Origin: Streptosporangiaceae bacterium NEAU-GS5
GTDB taxonomy: Bacteria; Actinomycetota; Actinomycetes; Streptosporangiales; Streptosporangiaceae
NCBI GenBank assembly: GCA_017592665.1
Contig: JAGFNW010000016.1
Span: 147,088 to 211,087, forward strand
Reading direction: 5' to 3'
DNA: 64,000 nt
The position numbers and the translations under genes are program-made. Shown here piece after piece: positions 7,722-16,601 of the stretch; positions within the stretch are counted from its first letter, which is position 1, and each line of letters opens with the position of its first letter. The notes beneath the pieces were generated by a model. That model ran no database searches, was not told the DNA's origin, and saw only the letters and a program-made list of their open reading frames with translations.

Positions 7722-9236
7722 CTATTGGTGGTTGTACGCCGCCAGGCCGTCGGTCGCGCGGTTGGAGAAGTCGAAGAGTGCCTGGTTCTCCCATTCGTTG
7801 GCGGATGAGGGGTTGGTGGGATCCCAGCCGTTGCCGGTGACGGCGGTCCAGGTGGGCTCCCAGTAGTAGACGCCGAGTCCGCCGACCGCCTGCACGACGC
7901 TCATCACGTCGCGGAACAGCCGGAACTGCCCGTCCTCGGTGGCTGGATATCCCGCGTACGGCGTGGCCGCCGTGACCAGGTTGCCCTCGCCGTCGTCGTT
8001 TCCCGTGGTGAACGGATAGGCGGTCTCGGCAAGGTACACCGGTTTGCCGTAGCGGGACCGGACGTCGGCGAGGTTGGCCTGCATGGCGGCGAGCGTGCCG
8101 TGCCAGTAGGGGTAGTAGGACGCGCCGATCACGTCGTAGTTGACGCCGTTGGAGACGCAGAGGTCGAAGAACCAGCGGTAGAGCGAGTTCGTGGCGCCGT
8201 TGGCCAAGTGCAGCGCCACCAGCGTGGTCGACGACACGGCCTTCGCCGCCGCGTACCCCTGGTTGAGCAGCTGGGCCAGCTGGGAGAAGTGGGTCGAGGC
8301 GCGGCCGTCCTCCCACAGCATGCCGTCGTTGAGCTCGTTGCCGATCTGCACCATGTCGGCCGTGGTGCCCTGCGCCTTCAGGGCGTTCAGGACGTCGAAG
8401 GTGTGGTTGTAGACGGCCGTGCGCAGCTGGGTGAAGGACATGGACGCCCAGGCGGCGGGCTTGTTCTGCTTGCCGGGGTCGGCCCAGGAGTCCGAGTAGT
8501 GGAAATCGATGAGGATCTTCATGCCGAGCGCCTTGGCCCGGGACGCCATGGCGAGGACGTGCGCCTTGTCGTTGAAGCCGTCGGCGGGGTTGACCCACAC
8601 CTTGAGCCGCGCGTAGTTGGCTCCCGCGTTGCGCAGGATCGTGAGCGCGTCCCGCTGGACGCCGTCGAGGCCGATGTAGACACCGCCCTTGACCTCGGAT
8701 TTGGCGAGGCTGGACACGTCCGCGCCCTTGATCGACAGGGTGGCCGACCCGGACGTGAAACTCACGTCGTCGAAGCTGGCCCAGTTGCCGGCCGCCGCGG
8801 TCGAGGACAGGACGGCCGTGCACGAGCCGCCGGACACGGTCGTGGAGACCACGATCTTCAGCCAATCCGGGGTCACCGGGACGGCCGTCCGCTTGTCACC
8901 GCTGCCGCAGCCTTCGAGCCCGGCGTAGATCGAGCTCTGCCCGCCGCCGTTGCGCACATAGACGGTGAGCGTGAAGTTGCCGTTCGCGACCCCGGTGAGG
9001 GTCTGGGTGGTCCTGACCGAGTAGGCCGAGGCCGACCAGTGGGTGAGCCGGAAGCTCCCGGATCGTCCGCCGGATTCGGTGAAGTCGGCCGCGGCGGTCC
9101 CGGACGTGGTCCACCCGGTCGGGGTCTGGGTGGCGCCGTTCGACTCGAAGCCGCCGTTGGTGATCGTTGAGGCGGCCATGGCGGGGGTCGGTATGAGGCA
9201 TGACAGCAGGACTATCGCTAAGAGAGGGCGTTTCAT
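7722..9236 (-). CDS. Secreted endo-beta-1,4-galactanase, GH53 with N-terminal CBM
   Basis: Extracellular arabinogalactan endo-beta-1,4-galactanase of 504 residues. Order: signal peptide (about residues 1-21), a carbohydrate-binding beta-sandwich (about 23-162, CBM4_9/CBM61-like, starting ITNGGFES), then a GH53 TIM barrel from about 168. Catalytic glutamates are E301 (acid/base, IGNELNDG) and E404 (nucleophile, YLAETAYP). The ATG overlaps the TGA of the upstream GH53 gene (TCAT at 9233-9236), giving coupled translation. The catalytic domain is strongly similar to that neighbour, so the pair arose by duplication with a CBM gained here or lost there. The binding module would hold the enzyme on galactan side chains of pectin. 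Confidence 0.93.
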   Translation of the reverse strand: MKRPLLAIVLLSCLIPTPAMAASTITNGGFESNGATQTPTGWTTSGTAAADFTESGGRSGSFRLTHWSASAYSVRTTQTLTGVANGNFTLTVYVRNGGGQSSIYAGLEGCGSGDKRTAVPVTPDWLKIVVSTTVSGGSCTAVLSSTAAAGNWASFDDVSFTSGSATLSIKGADVSSLAKSEVKGGVYIGLDGVQRDALTILRNAGANYARLKVWVNPADGFNDKAHVLAMASRAKALGMKILIDFHYSDSWADPGKQNKPAAWASMSFTQLRTAVYNHTFDVLNALKAQGTTADMVQIGNELNDGMLWEDGRASTHFSQLAQLLNQGYAAAKAVSSTTLVALHLANGATNSLYRWFFDLCVSNGVNYDVIGASYYPYWHGTLAAMQANLADVRSRYGKPVYLAETAYPFTTGNDDGEGNLVTAATPYAGYPATEDGQFRLFRDVMSVVQAVGGLGVYYWEPTWTAVTGNGWDPTNPSSANEWENQALFDFSNRATDGLAAYNHQ

Positions 9237-10330
9237 CGGATGGCCCTCACCGCGGGCAGCAGGCGGTCGTTGAAGTCGAACAGGGCCTGGTTCTCCCAGG
9301 CGTTTCCCGAGGTCGGGTCGTACGGATCCCAGCCGTTGCCCTTGACCCCGGTCCAGGTGGCGTCCCAGTAGAACAGGCCGAGACCGAGACCGTTGGGGAC
9401 CGCCCTGACGATGTCGGCGACCTTCGCGATCAGCGCCTTCTGCCCGTCGGGCGTGGCCTGGTAGCCGGGGAACGGCTCGGCCGAGGTCATGATGTTCTCC
9501 CAGCCGTCCTTGTCGGCGGTCGTGAACGGATAGGCGGTCTCGGCCACGTACACCGGCTTGCCGTAGTGCGTGGCGACGTCGTTGATGTTGGCCTGGAAGG
9601 CCTCCAGGGTGCCGTGCCAGTAGGGGTAGTACGACAGGCCGATGACGTCGTAGCGGATCCCGTTGGCGGCCGCGTTGTCGAACCACCAGCGGTAGAGGCC
9701 GTTGTCGCCGCCGTTGGCCAGGTGGATGGCGACCTTGGTGCGCGGCGAGACGGCCTTGACCGCGTCGTACGCCGCGCCGAGCAGCCCGGCCATGCCCGGC
9801 CAGTTGTCCCACTGGCCGTCCGGCCAGAGCAGGCCGCCGTTGAGCTCGTTGCCCGTCTGCACCATGTCGGCCGGGGTTCCCTGCCGCTTCAGGGCGTTCA
9901 GCACGTCGTAGGTGTGGTTGTAAACGGCCTTCTTCAGGTCGTCGTACGACAGGGACGCCCAGGCGGCGGGCTTGTTCTGCTTGCCGGGGTCGGCCCAGGA
10001 GTCGGAGTAGTGGAAGTCGACCAGCAGCTTGAGCCCGGCGCGCTCGGCCCGTCTGGCGATGGCGAGCACGTGCGCCTTGTCGTTGAACCCGTCGGGCGGG
10101 TTGACCCACACCCGGAGGCGGATCCAGTTCAGCCCGCCGTCGGCGAGGATGCGCAGGGCGTCGCCGCGCCGCCCGTGGGCGTCACGGTAGATCCCTCCGT
10201 ACGCCTCGGATTTGGCGAGGCTCGAGACGTCGGCGCCGCGGATGGCCAGCGACCGGTTGTGCGCTTGCGCGGGCGACCCGGCGACCATGGCCGCCAGGCA
10301 CACGACGATGACGGGTAAAAGGCGTTTCAC
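9233..10330 (-). CDS. Secreted endo-beta-1,4-galactanase, GH53, catalytic domain only
   Basis: 365 residues: signal peptide (about 1-23, AQA cleavage site) followed by a GH53 barrel. E162 (TGNELNGG) is the acid/base and E264 (YVAETAYP) the nucleophile. It cuts beta-1,4-galactan outside the cell into galacto-oligosaccharides. The GTG start at 10330 overlaps the TGA of the GH42 gene (GTGA), so it is the middle gene of a three-gene overlapping operon. It has no binding module, in contrast to its downstream paralogue, suggesting one enzyme for soluble and one for insoluble galactan (inference). Confidence 0.93.
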   Translation of the reverse strand: MKRLLPVIVVCLAAMVAGSPAQAHNRSLAIRGADVSSLAKSEAYGGIYRDAHGRRGDALRILADGGLNWIRLRVWVNPPDGFNDKAHVLAIARRAERAGLKLLVDFHYSDSWADPGKQNKPAAWASLSYDDLKKAVYNHTYDVLNALKRQGTPADMVQTGNELNGGLLWPDGQWDNWPGMAGLLGAAYDAVKAVSPRTKVAIHLANGGDNGLYRWWFDNAAANGIRYDVIGLSYYPYWHGTLEAFQANINDVATHYGKPVYVAETAYPFTTADKDGWENIMTSAEPFPGYQATPDGQKALIAKVADIVRAVPNGLGLGLFYWDATWTGVKGNGWDPYDPTSGNAWENQALFDFNDRLLPAVRAIR

Positions 10331-12291
10331 ATGTCCTCCTTGACGACGGCCACACCTCCCGCCGGGACCTCACCAACGAAGGCGCTCCCGGTCAGGAGGT
10401 CGGCGCCATGCACTGCGGGCACGGCGACGGGACTGCCGCCGTGGTTGAGCAGGAACGTGTACGGGCCGCGGCGGACCACCTCGAGGGTGTCGGGCAGGCC
10501 GGGCGGCCGGGCGACCGACGCCCTGTCGAGAACCTCGCGCAGCAGGTCACGGGGGTCGATGGCGGTGGCCACATACCATGCGGCCCCGGCGCCGAGCGCG
10601 TTGCGCGTCACCGCCGGATGTCCCGCGTCCGGTCCGTCTTCGAAGGTCTGTACGGCTGTCGCCCCGCCGAGCCGTACGCGCTCGGACCACACGCGACCTG
10701 GGCCACCGGTGACCTGCACGGTTCCGCCGGCGGGAAGCGGGTGGAACTCTTCGACGCAAAGGCCGAGCACGTCGCGCAGCACCCCCGGATAGGCGCCGGC
10801 GTGCACCCCGTCGTGCTCGTCGACGATGCCCGAGAAGAACGAGACGAGCAGGTGGCCGCCGCTTTCGACGTAGCGCTGGAGGTTCTTGGCCGAGGCCTCC
10901 GACAGAAGGTATGAGCTGGGCGCGATGATTACCCGATAGCGGGAAATATCGGCGGATGGGTGGGCGAAGTCGACGGTGACGTGCTCACGCCAGAGAGCCT
11001 CGTAATACGCCTCGATCCGCTCCAGGTATGACAGATCCTCCGAAGGACGCCATTCGAGCTCGAGCGCCCAGTAGGACTCCCAATCCCACAGGATCGCGAC
11101 CTCGGCGCCAACCCGCGAACCTCTGACCTCGGCCAGGTTGCGGGCGTCGGCGCCCAGCGCGACCACGTCCCGCCAGATCTGCGAGTCGGTCCCGGCGTGC
11201 GGCACCATCGCCGAGTGGAACTTCTCGGCCCCGAACCGGGAGGCCCGCCACTGGAAGAACAGGATCGCGTCGGAGCCGCGCGCCACGTGGGCGAGGCTGT
11301 TGCGGCGCATCTCCCCCGGGCGCTTGGCGATGCCGCGCGGCTGCCAGCTGACGGCGCCGGTCGAGTGCTCCATGAGCATCCAGGGCGCGCCGCCCGCGAT
11401 CGACCGGCTGAGGTCGGCCGACATGGCGAGGTGGATGTGGTTGTCGGTCCGTTCGCCGACCAGGTAGTGGTCGTTGGCGACCACGTCGAGCTCGGGCGCC
11501 CAGGCCCACAGGTCCATCGACTTGCAGTTCACCGTGCCGGCGAAGTTGGTGGTCACCGGCTTGCCGGTGCCGCGCAGCAGGTCGCGCTGGAGCCGGTAGT
11601 GCGCGAGGTGCTCGTGGTTGGCGAACCGCGCGTAGTCGAGCCGCTGGGCCGGATTGACGACCGTGTGGCTCCAACGAGGCGCCTCGATCTCCTCGTACGA
11701 CCCGTAGCGCTGCCCCCAGAAGGCCGTGCCCCAGGCCTGGTTGAGCTCGTCGAGGCTCTCGTAGCGGGCCCGCAGCCACTCCCGGAAGGCCTGTTCCGAC
11801 CAGGCGCAGTAGCACTCGCCGAGCGGCGCCCCGTATTCGTTGTGCACGTGCCACATGGCGACGCCCGGATGCGGCCCGAAATGCGCGGCCAGCCGTTCCA
11901 CAAGCCGCGCCGTGGCCGAAAGGAACGCGGGATGACTGGAGCAGGCATGCTCGCGCCCGCCGGGTCCCACCCGCCGCCCCTCCCTCGTCACCGGCAACGA
12001 GTCTGGATATTTCTTGGTGAACCAGGCGGGCGGCGCGGCGGTCGGCGTGCCCATGCCGACCGCGATCCCGGCCGCGTGCAGCCGGTCGACGACCTCGTCC
12101 AGCCACCCGAAGTCGTACTCACCCTCGGCCGGCTCCAGCAGCGCCCAGGCGAAAATGCCCAGATTGACCAGGGTGACCCCGGCTTCGCGCATCAGCCGGA
12201 CGTCTTCCTCCTGCACCTCGCGCGGCCACTGCTCGGGGTTGTAGTCCCCGCCGAACGCGATGCCGCCGGGCAGCGCTGGGTATCCGGACAA
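10327..12291 (-). CDS. GH42 beta-galactosidase of the galactan locus
   Basis: Glycoside hydrolase 42, about 654 residues from TTG 12291, without signal peptide, so it finishes imported galacto-oligosaccharides to galactose in the cytoplasm. Acid/base Glu lies in HVHNEYGAP (about residue 152) and nucleophile Glu in WMLMEHSTG (about 308). Cys residues of the family's metal site are visible in LGECYCAW. A longer frame begins at TTG 12336, but the operator at 12313-12328 and a -10-like TACTGT (12330-12325) lie inside that extension. Transcription therefore probably starts near 12318 and the TTG at 12291, two bases after GGGGGAG, is preferred. First gene of the leftward galactan operon. Confidence 0.93.
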   Translation of the reverse strand: MSGYPALPGGIAFGGDYNPEQWPREVQEEDVRLMREAGVTLVNLGIFAWALLEPAEGEYDFGWLDEVVDRLHAAGIAVGMGTPTAAPPAWFTKKYPDSLPVTREGRRVGPGGREHACSSHPAFLSATARLVERLAAHFGPHPGVAMWHVHNEYGAPLGECYCAWSEQAFREWLRARYESLDELNQAWGTAFWGQRYGSYEEIEAPRWSHTVVNPAQRLDYARFANHEHLAHYRLQRDLLRGTGKPVTTNFAGTVNCKSMDLWAWAPELDVVANDHYLVGERTDNHIHLAMSADLSRSIAGGAPWMLMEHSTGAVSWQPRGIAKRPGEMRRNSLAHVARGSDAILFFQWRASRFGAEKFHSAMVPHAGTDSQIWRDVVALGADARNLAEVRGSRVGAEVAILWDWESYWALELEWRPSEDLSYLERIEAYYEALWREHVTVDFAHPSADISRYRVIIAPSSYLLSEASAKNLQRYVESGGHLLVSFFSGIVDEHDGVHAGAYPGVLRDVLGLCVEEFHPLPAGGTVQVTGGPGRVWSERVRLGGATAVQTFEDGPDAGHPAVTRNALGAGAAWYVATAIDPRDLLREVLDRASVARPPGLPDTLEVVRRGPYTFLLNHGGSPVAVPAVHGADLLTGSAFVGEVPAGGVAVVKEDM

Positions 12292-12312
12292 TGCTCCCCC
12301 TAGAAGTCGCTT

Positions 12313-12328
12313 CTGTGAACGTGCACAG
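12313..12328. promoter_or_regulatory. LacI-type operator upstream of GH42
   Basis: CTGTGAACGTGCACAG is one mismatch from the perfect palindrome at 12428-12443. It overlaps a -10-like TACTGT on the minus strand, so a bound repressor would block the leftward GH42-GH53-GH53 operon. The LacI-family gene at 15578 is the obvious candidate to bind it. Confidence 0.8.
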
Positions 12329-12399
12329 TAATCCAAGATGTCCGCTTCGACCAGAGAGCGGGGACAGGACGTCGCGCTTAACGACCCCGTAACGGGGGA

Positions 12400-12443
12400 T
12401 TGACAGCCCTGCTACGGGGCTCTCACTCTGTGAACGTTCACAG
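12400..12443 (+). promoter_or_regulatory. Promoter with perfect LacI operator for the galactan transporter operon
   Basis: A consensus -35 TTGACA (12400-12405) is followed after 18 bp by CACTCT (12424-12429). The perfect 16-bp palindrome CTGTGAACGTTCACAG (12428-12443) overlaps the -10 and start site. Just upstream, CCCCGT-A-ACGGGG (12385-12397) is a second inverted repeat with a 1-nt gap, of unknown role. The next gene starts 44 bp downstream of the operator. Confidence 0.8.
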
Positions 12444-12487
12444 ATACGTGTGCGATACCCTCCTCATCCCCCGACTCGGAGGCATAA

Positions 12488-13810
12488 ATGGTTACAAAAC
12501 GGCTCGCGGTGGCGGTCGCGCTGACGGCCGCTCTCGCCACGGCCTGCGGCTCCGGCGGCTCCGGCGGAAGCGCCGCATCCGCCCCGGCCAGCAGTGCTGC
12601 CGCTCCGAGCGCGGCGGAGAAGGTCGAGCTGACCTACTGGAACTGGGTCCCCAACATGGACAAGATCGTCGAGGTGTGGAACCAGGCCCACCCCGACATC
12701 CACGTCACCTCGAGCAAGCAGGCGGGCGGTGACGACGCGGCCGCCAAGTTCCTCACTGCCGCCAAGGCCGGCAACCCGCCCGACCTGGTCCAGGCCGAAT
12801 ACCAGATGCTGCCGTCGTTCGTGGCCGCCGAGGCCGTGGCCGACCTGACCCCGTCGGCGGGCGGCCTGAAGAGCCAGTTCGGCGACGGCCTGTGGAGCCT
12901 CGTCACGCTCGGCACCGACGCCCTCTACGGCGTGCCCCAGGACAGCGGGCCCATGATGCTCTACTACCGGGCCGACCTGTTCAAGAAGTACGGCGTGGAC
13001 GTGCCCACCACCTGGGACGAGTTCGCCGCCGCGGCGCGGACCATCCACAAGGCCGACCCGAAGTCGTATCTCACCAACTTCTCCAGCAAGGACCCGGGGT
13101 GGTTCGCCGGGCTCTCCCAGCAGGCCGGCGCCAGCTGGTGGGGCATCAACGGCGACGCCTGGAAGGTCGCGGTCAACGACGACCCCACCAAGAAGGTCGC
13201 CGACTTCTGGGGCGGCCTGGTCAAGGAAGGCGTGATCTCCACGACCGCGTCGTTCACCCCCGAGTGGAACAAGGCGCTGGCCGACGGCAAGCTGCTGGCC
13301 TGGACCTCGGCCATCTGGGCGCCCGGCGTGCTGTCCAGCAACGCGCCGAAGACCGCGGGCAAGTGGGAGATCGCCGCGCTGCCGCAGTGGAACGCCGGTG
13401 AGAACGCCAGCGGCTTCTGGGGCGGGTCGGCCGTCGCCGTCTCCGCGGCCAGCAAGCATCAGGACGCCGCCGTCAAGTTCCTGACCTGGCTCAACACCGA
13501 CCCGGCCGCCACCAAGCTGCTGGTCGACCAGGGCGCCATCTATCCGGCCGCCACGGCCGCCCAGGGCGCGCTGTCCACGGCCCCCGAGTTCTTCTCGAAC
13601 CTGCCGGACTTCTGGCAGAAGGCGGCCTCGTTCGGCGCCGGCGCCCGCGGCTTCACCTTCGGCCCGGACGTCAACGTCACCTACAACGCCTACAAGGACG
13701 CCATGGACAAGGCCGTCGCCGCCAAGTCGTCGTTCAGTGACGCGGTGACCTCCATGCAGGACGCGACCGTCGCCGACATGCAGAAGGCCGGATTCACCCT
13801 TGCCCAGTAA
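12488..13810 (+). CDS. Galacto-oligosaccharide ABC transporter binding lipoprotein
   Basis: Extracellular solute-binding protein family 1, 440 residues, with lipobox (ALATACGS, Cys at about 20) and a Gly/Ser/Ala linker before VELTYWNW. ATG 12488 has GGAGG about seven bases upstream. Position between a LacI operator and two permeases, divergent from GH53 and GH42 enzymes, makes beta-1,4-galacto-oligosaccharides the likely ligand, comparable to GanS (CycB) of Bacillus. The downstream permease starts at a TTG inside the last codons of this gene. Confidence 0.92.
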   Translation: MVTKRLAVAVALTAALATACGSGGSGGSAASAPASSAAAPSAAEKVELTYWNWVPNMDKIVEVWNQAHPDIHVTSSKQAGGDDAAAKFLTAAKAGNPPDLVQAEYQMLPSFVAAEAVADLTPSAGGLKSQFGDGLWSLVTLGTDALYGVPQDSGPMMLYYRADLFKKYGVDVPTTWDEFAAAARTIHKADPKSYLTNFSSKDPGWFAGLSQQAGASWWGINGDAWKVAVNDDPTKKVADFWGGLVKEGVISTTASFTPEWNKALADGKLLAWTSAIWAPGVLSSNAPKTAGKWEIAALPQWNAGENASGFWGGSAVAVSAASKHQDAAVKFLTWLNTDPAATKLLVDQGAIYPAATAAQGALSTAPEFFSNLPDFWQKAASFGAGARGFTFGPDVNVTYNAYKDAMDKAVAAKSSFSDAVTSMQDATVADMQKAGFTLAQ

Positions 13811-14672
13811 GCGCGGCGCTGCACCCTATGTCTTCCTGGCTCCAGCGGTCACCCTGTTCACGCTGTTCCTGGCGGTTCCGATCGGTTACACGGTCTACCT
13901 CAGCCTGCGGCGTACCAAGGTGAAAGGGCTGGGGCTGGGAAAGGGCGCCAAGACGGAGATCTTCGTCGGGTGGGACAACCTGAAGACGGCGGTCACCGAC
14001 CCTGAGCTGTGGCACGGATGGGAGCGCGTCGTCGGCTACGGCGCGCTCGTGCTGGTGGTCATGCTGGGCTTCGCCCTGCTGTTCGCGCTGCTGCTCGACT
14101 CGGCCCACGTGCGGCTGTCCCGCTTCAGCCGGATCTCCATCTTCCTGCCGTACGCGGTGCCGGGCGTGGTGGCGTCGTTGCTGTGGGGGTTCCTCTACCT
14201 GCCGGGGATGACCCCGATCGGCGGGATCGACTTCCTCAGCCCGACCGCCGTGACATATTCGATGGCCAACATCGCGGTCTGGGGCGGCACCGGGTTCAAC
14301 ATGCTGGTGCTGTACACCAACCTCCGCGCCATCCCACAGGAGTACTACGAGGCGGCGCGGATGGACGGCGCGGGCGAACTGGAGATCGCGTTCCGGATCA
14401 AGATCCCGATCCTGACTCCGGCGATCATCCTGACCACCGTGTTCTCGATCATCGCGACGATCCAGGTGTTCACCGAGCCGACCACGCTCCGGCCGTTCTC
14501 CAACACGATCAGCTCGACGTGGAGCCCGCTGATGAAGGTGTATCGGGACGCGTTCGTCACCGGTGACCTCTATTCGGCGGCGGCCACATCTCTGGTGATC
14601 GCCGCGATCTCGCTGGTCCTGTCGTTCGGGTTCCTGCGCGTCGTACGCGGCCGGGCCTTCGGGGAGAGCTGA
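13800..14672 (+). CDS. Galacto-oligosaccharide ABC permease, MalF-like
   Basis: 290-residue inner-membrane permease with six hydrophobic segments and the EAA loop (YEAARMDGAGELEIAFRIKI). The TTG at 13800 overlaps the end of the binding-protein gene by 11 bp and follows AAGGCCGGA, so translation is coupled. The stop codon overlaps the ATG of the next permease. It forms the membrane channel with the next gene product; by locus context GanP-like. The ATPase is not encoded here. Confidence 0.92.
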   Translation: MPSKRGAAPYVFLAPAVTLFTLFLAVPIGYTVYLSLRRTKVKGLGLGKGAKTEIFVGWDNLKTAVTDPELWHGWERVVGYGALVLVVMLGFALLFALLLDSAHVRLSRFSRISIFLPYAVPGVVASLLWGFLYLPGMTPIGGIDFLSPTAVTYSMANIAVWGGTGFNMLVLYTNLRAIPQEYYEAARMDGAGELEIAFRIKIPILTPAIILTTVFSIIATIQVFTEPTTLRPFSNTISSTWSPLMKVYRDAFVTGDLYSAAATSLVIAAISLVLSFGFLRVVRGRAFGES

Positions 14673-15577
14673 TGACGACACAGAGGGACCGCTCGCGGAT
14701 CCAGGAAGCGCTGACCGTCGGCAGATCGCGGCACGCGGCCGAGGCGCCGCGGCGGCCGCTGGGCCTGGCCCCGACCGGGCTGCTGATCCTCGGCGCCATC
14801 TACTGCCTGCTCCCGGTCAGCTGGGTGCTCGTGTCGGCCACCAAGTCGCCGGGCGAACTGTTCACGCTGTCCACCTTCCAGCCGGGGACGGGACTGTTCT
14901 CCAACCTCGAATCGCTCAACGCGTACCGGGGCGGGGTGTTCTGGCTGTGGATGTTGAACACGCTGATCTACGCGGGCGGCGGCGCGCTGCTGTCCACGCT
15001 GGTGTCGGCGGTCTCGGGATTCGCACTCGCGAAATACCGCTTCCCGGGACGAAACCTGATCTTCAACATCCTCATCGGGGGCATCCTCGTCCCGGCCGTG
15101 GTGCTGGCCATTCCGCAGTACCTGCTGTTCAGCAAGCTCGGGCTGGCCGACACCTACTGGGCCGTGCTGCTGCCGCAGATCCTGCACCCGTACAGCATCT
15201 ACCTGGCCCGCATCTACGCGGCCGCGGCCATCCCCGACTCGCTGCTGGAGGCCGGGCGCATCGATGGCGCGACCGAATTCCGGCTGCTCCGGCGGGTGGC
15301 GCTGCCACTCATGATCCCCGGCATGGTGACGATCTTCCTGTTCCAGTTCGTGGCCATCTGGAACAACTTCCTGCTGCCGTTCATCATGCTCGGCGACGAC
15401 CACAAGTTCCCCCTGACGGTCGGCCTGTACACCCTGCTGGCCGCCGGGGCCAACCAGCCGTCCCTCTACAACCTGATCATCACGGGCGCACTGCTGTCGA
15501 TCATCCCCCTGATCGCGCTCTTCCTCACGATGCAGCGATACTGGAGGACAGACCTCAGCAGCGGAGCCGTGAAATAA
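14672..15577 (+). CDS. Galacto-oligosaccharide ABC permease, MalG-like
   Basis: 301 residues; a basic N-terminal tail of about 25 residues precedes the first membrane segment. The EAA loop reads LEAGRIDGATEFRLLRRVAL. The ATG at 14672 shares its A with the TGA of the previous permease. The LacI gene follows with no gap (TAA then GTG), so all four genes form one operon and the repressor would be autoregulated. GanQ-like by context. Confidence 0.92.
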   Translation: MTTQRDRSRIQEALTVGRSRHAAEAPRRPLGLAPTGLLILGAIYCLLPVSWVLVSATKSPGELFTLSTFQPGTGLFSNLESLNAYRGGVFWLWMLNTLIYAGGGALLSTLVSAVSGFALAKYRFPGRNLIFNILIGGILVPAVVLAIPQYLLFSKLGLADTYWAVLLPQILHPYSIYLARIYAAAAIPDSLLEAGRIDGATEFRLLRRVALPLMIPGMVTIFLFQFVAIWNNFLLPFIMLGDDHKFPLTVGLYTLLAAGANQPSLYNLIITGALLSIIPLIALFLTMQRYWRTDLSSGAVK

Positions 15578-16576
15578 GTGAGACGCCCCACGATCCATGA
15601 CGTGGCCGCGGCCGCGGGCGTGTCCCGCGGCACGGTCTCACGGGTGCTCAACGGCGATCGCTACGTGAGCACCGCGGCCAAGGTCGCGATCGAACGGGCC
15701 ATCGCCGAAACCGGCTACGTCGTCAACCGCAACGCGCGGAGCCTGGTCACCCAGCGCGCGGGATCTGTCGTCATGGTCCTGTCCGAGCCGCATGAGAAGG
15801 TCTTCGAAGACCCCAACTACTCGACATCGATCAGAACCGCCATCAGGCGGCTCGGCGAGCGCGACATGTCGCTGGTCATGATGATCGCCGGGGACGACGG
15901 CGATCGTGAGCGCGTCATCCGCTACGTGCGCGGCGGCCACGCCGACGGCGTGCTGCTGATGACCACCCACGCGGGCGATCCGATGGTCGACGCGCTGCAC
16001 GCTATGCATGTGCCGGCCGTCTCGGTCGGCGCGGTCATCGGGCGTGAGACCGTCATTCCGTACGCGGCCTGCGACGAGGTCGGCGGCGCCCGCCAGATGG
16101 CCGAATATCTGGTCTCCCTCGGCCGGCGGAAGATCGCGATGATCACCGGGCCGATGGACACCCCGGGAGGCATTCAGCGCCTGGAAGGCTTCGCCGACGT
16201 CCTCGGCCGCAAGGCCGCCAAGCGGCTGATCGAGCACGGCGACTGGACGCAGCTGAGCGGCGAGAGCGCCATGGCGCGCCTTCTGGAGCGCTCCCCCGAC
16301 ATCGACGCGGTCTTCGCCGCCTCCGACGTGATGGCCGCCGGCGCGCTCGCCACCCTGCGCGCCGCCGGACGGCGTGTGCCCGACGACGTGGCCATCGGCG
16401 GCTTCGACGACTCCTCGGTCGCGGTGTCCACCCATCCCGCGCTGACCACGATCCGCCAGCCGCTCACCGAGATCGCCGAGGAGACCTGCCGCCTGTTGCT
16501 CGACCTGATCGACGGCGCCGATCACGTCGCCCCCGTGATCGTGCCCACCCAGCTCATCGTCCGCGAATCGGCCTAG
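15578..16576 (+). CDS. LacI-family transcriptional regulator of the galactan locus
   Basis: 332 residues: N-terminal LacI helix-turn-helix (TIHDVAAAAGVSRGTVSRVL, residues 4-23) and hinge, then a periplasmic-binding-like effector domain ending with the standard LTTIRQP...VPTQLIVRES pattern. The GTG at 15578 directly abuts the permease stop. It most likely binds the two CTGTGAACG palindromes at 12313 and 12428 and is released by galactose or a galacto-oligosaccharide. The operators are visible; the pairing is inference from context. Confidence 0.92.
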   Translation: MRRPTIHDVAAAAGVSRGTVSRVLNGDRYVSTAAKVAIERAIAETGYVVNRNARSLVTQRAGSVVMVLSEPHEKVFEDPNYSTSIRTAIRRLGERDMSLVMMIAGDDGDRERVIRYVRGGHADGVLLMTTHAGDPMVDALHAMHVPAVSVGAVIGRETVIPYAACDEVGGARQMAEYLVSLGRRKIAMITGPMDTPGGIQRLEGFADVLGRKAAKRLIEHGDWTQLSGESAMARLLERSPDIDAVFAASDVMAAGALATLRAAGRRVPDDVAIGGFDDSSVAVSTHPALTTIRQPLTEIAEETCRLLLDLIDGADHVAPVIVPTQLIVRESA

Positions 16577-16601
16577 TCATCAGGTCTCTGGTGCTGCTGC
16601 G

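Noticed and set aside
12292..12336. TTG 12336 as the GH42 start
   Set aside because: The LacI operator and -10 would lie within the coding sequence, and there is no SD.
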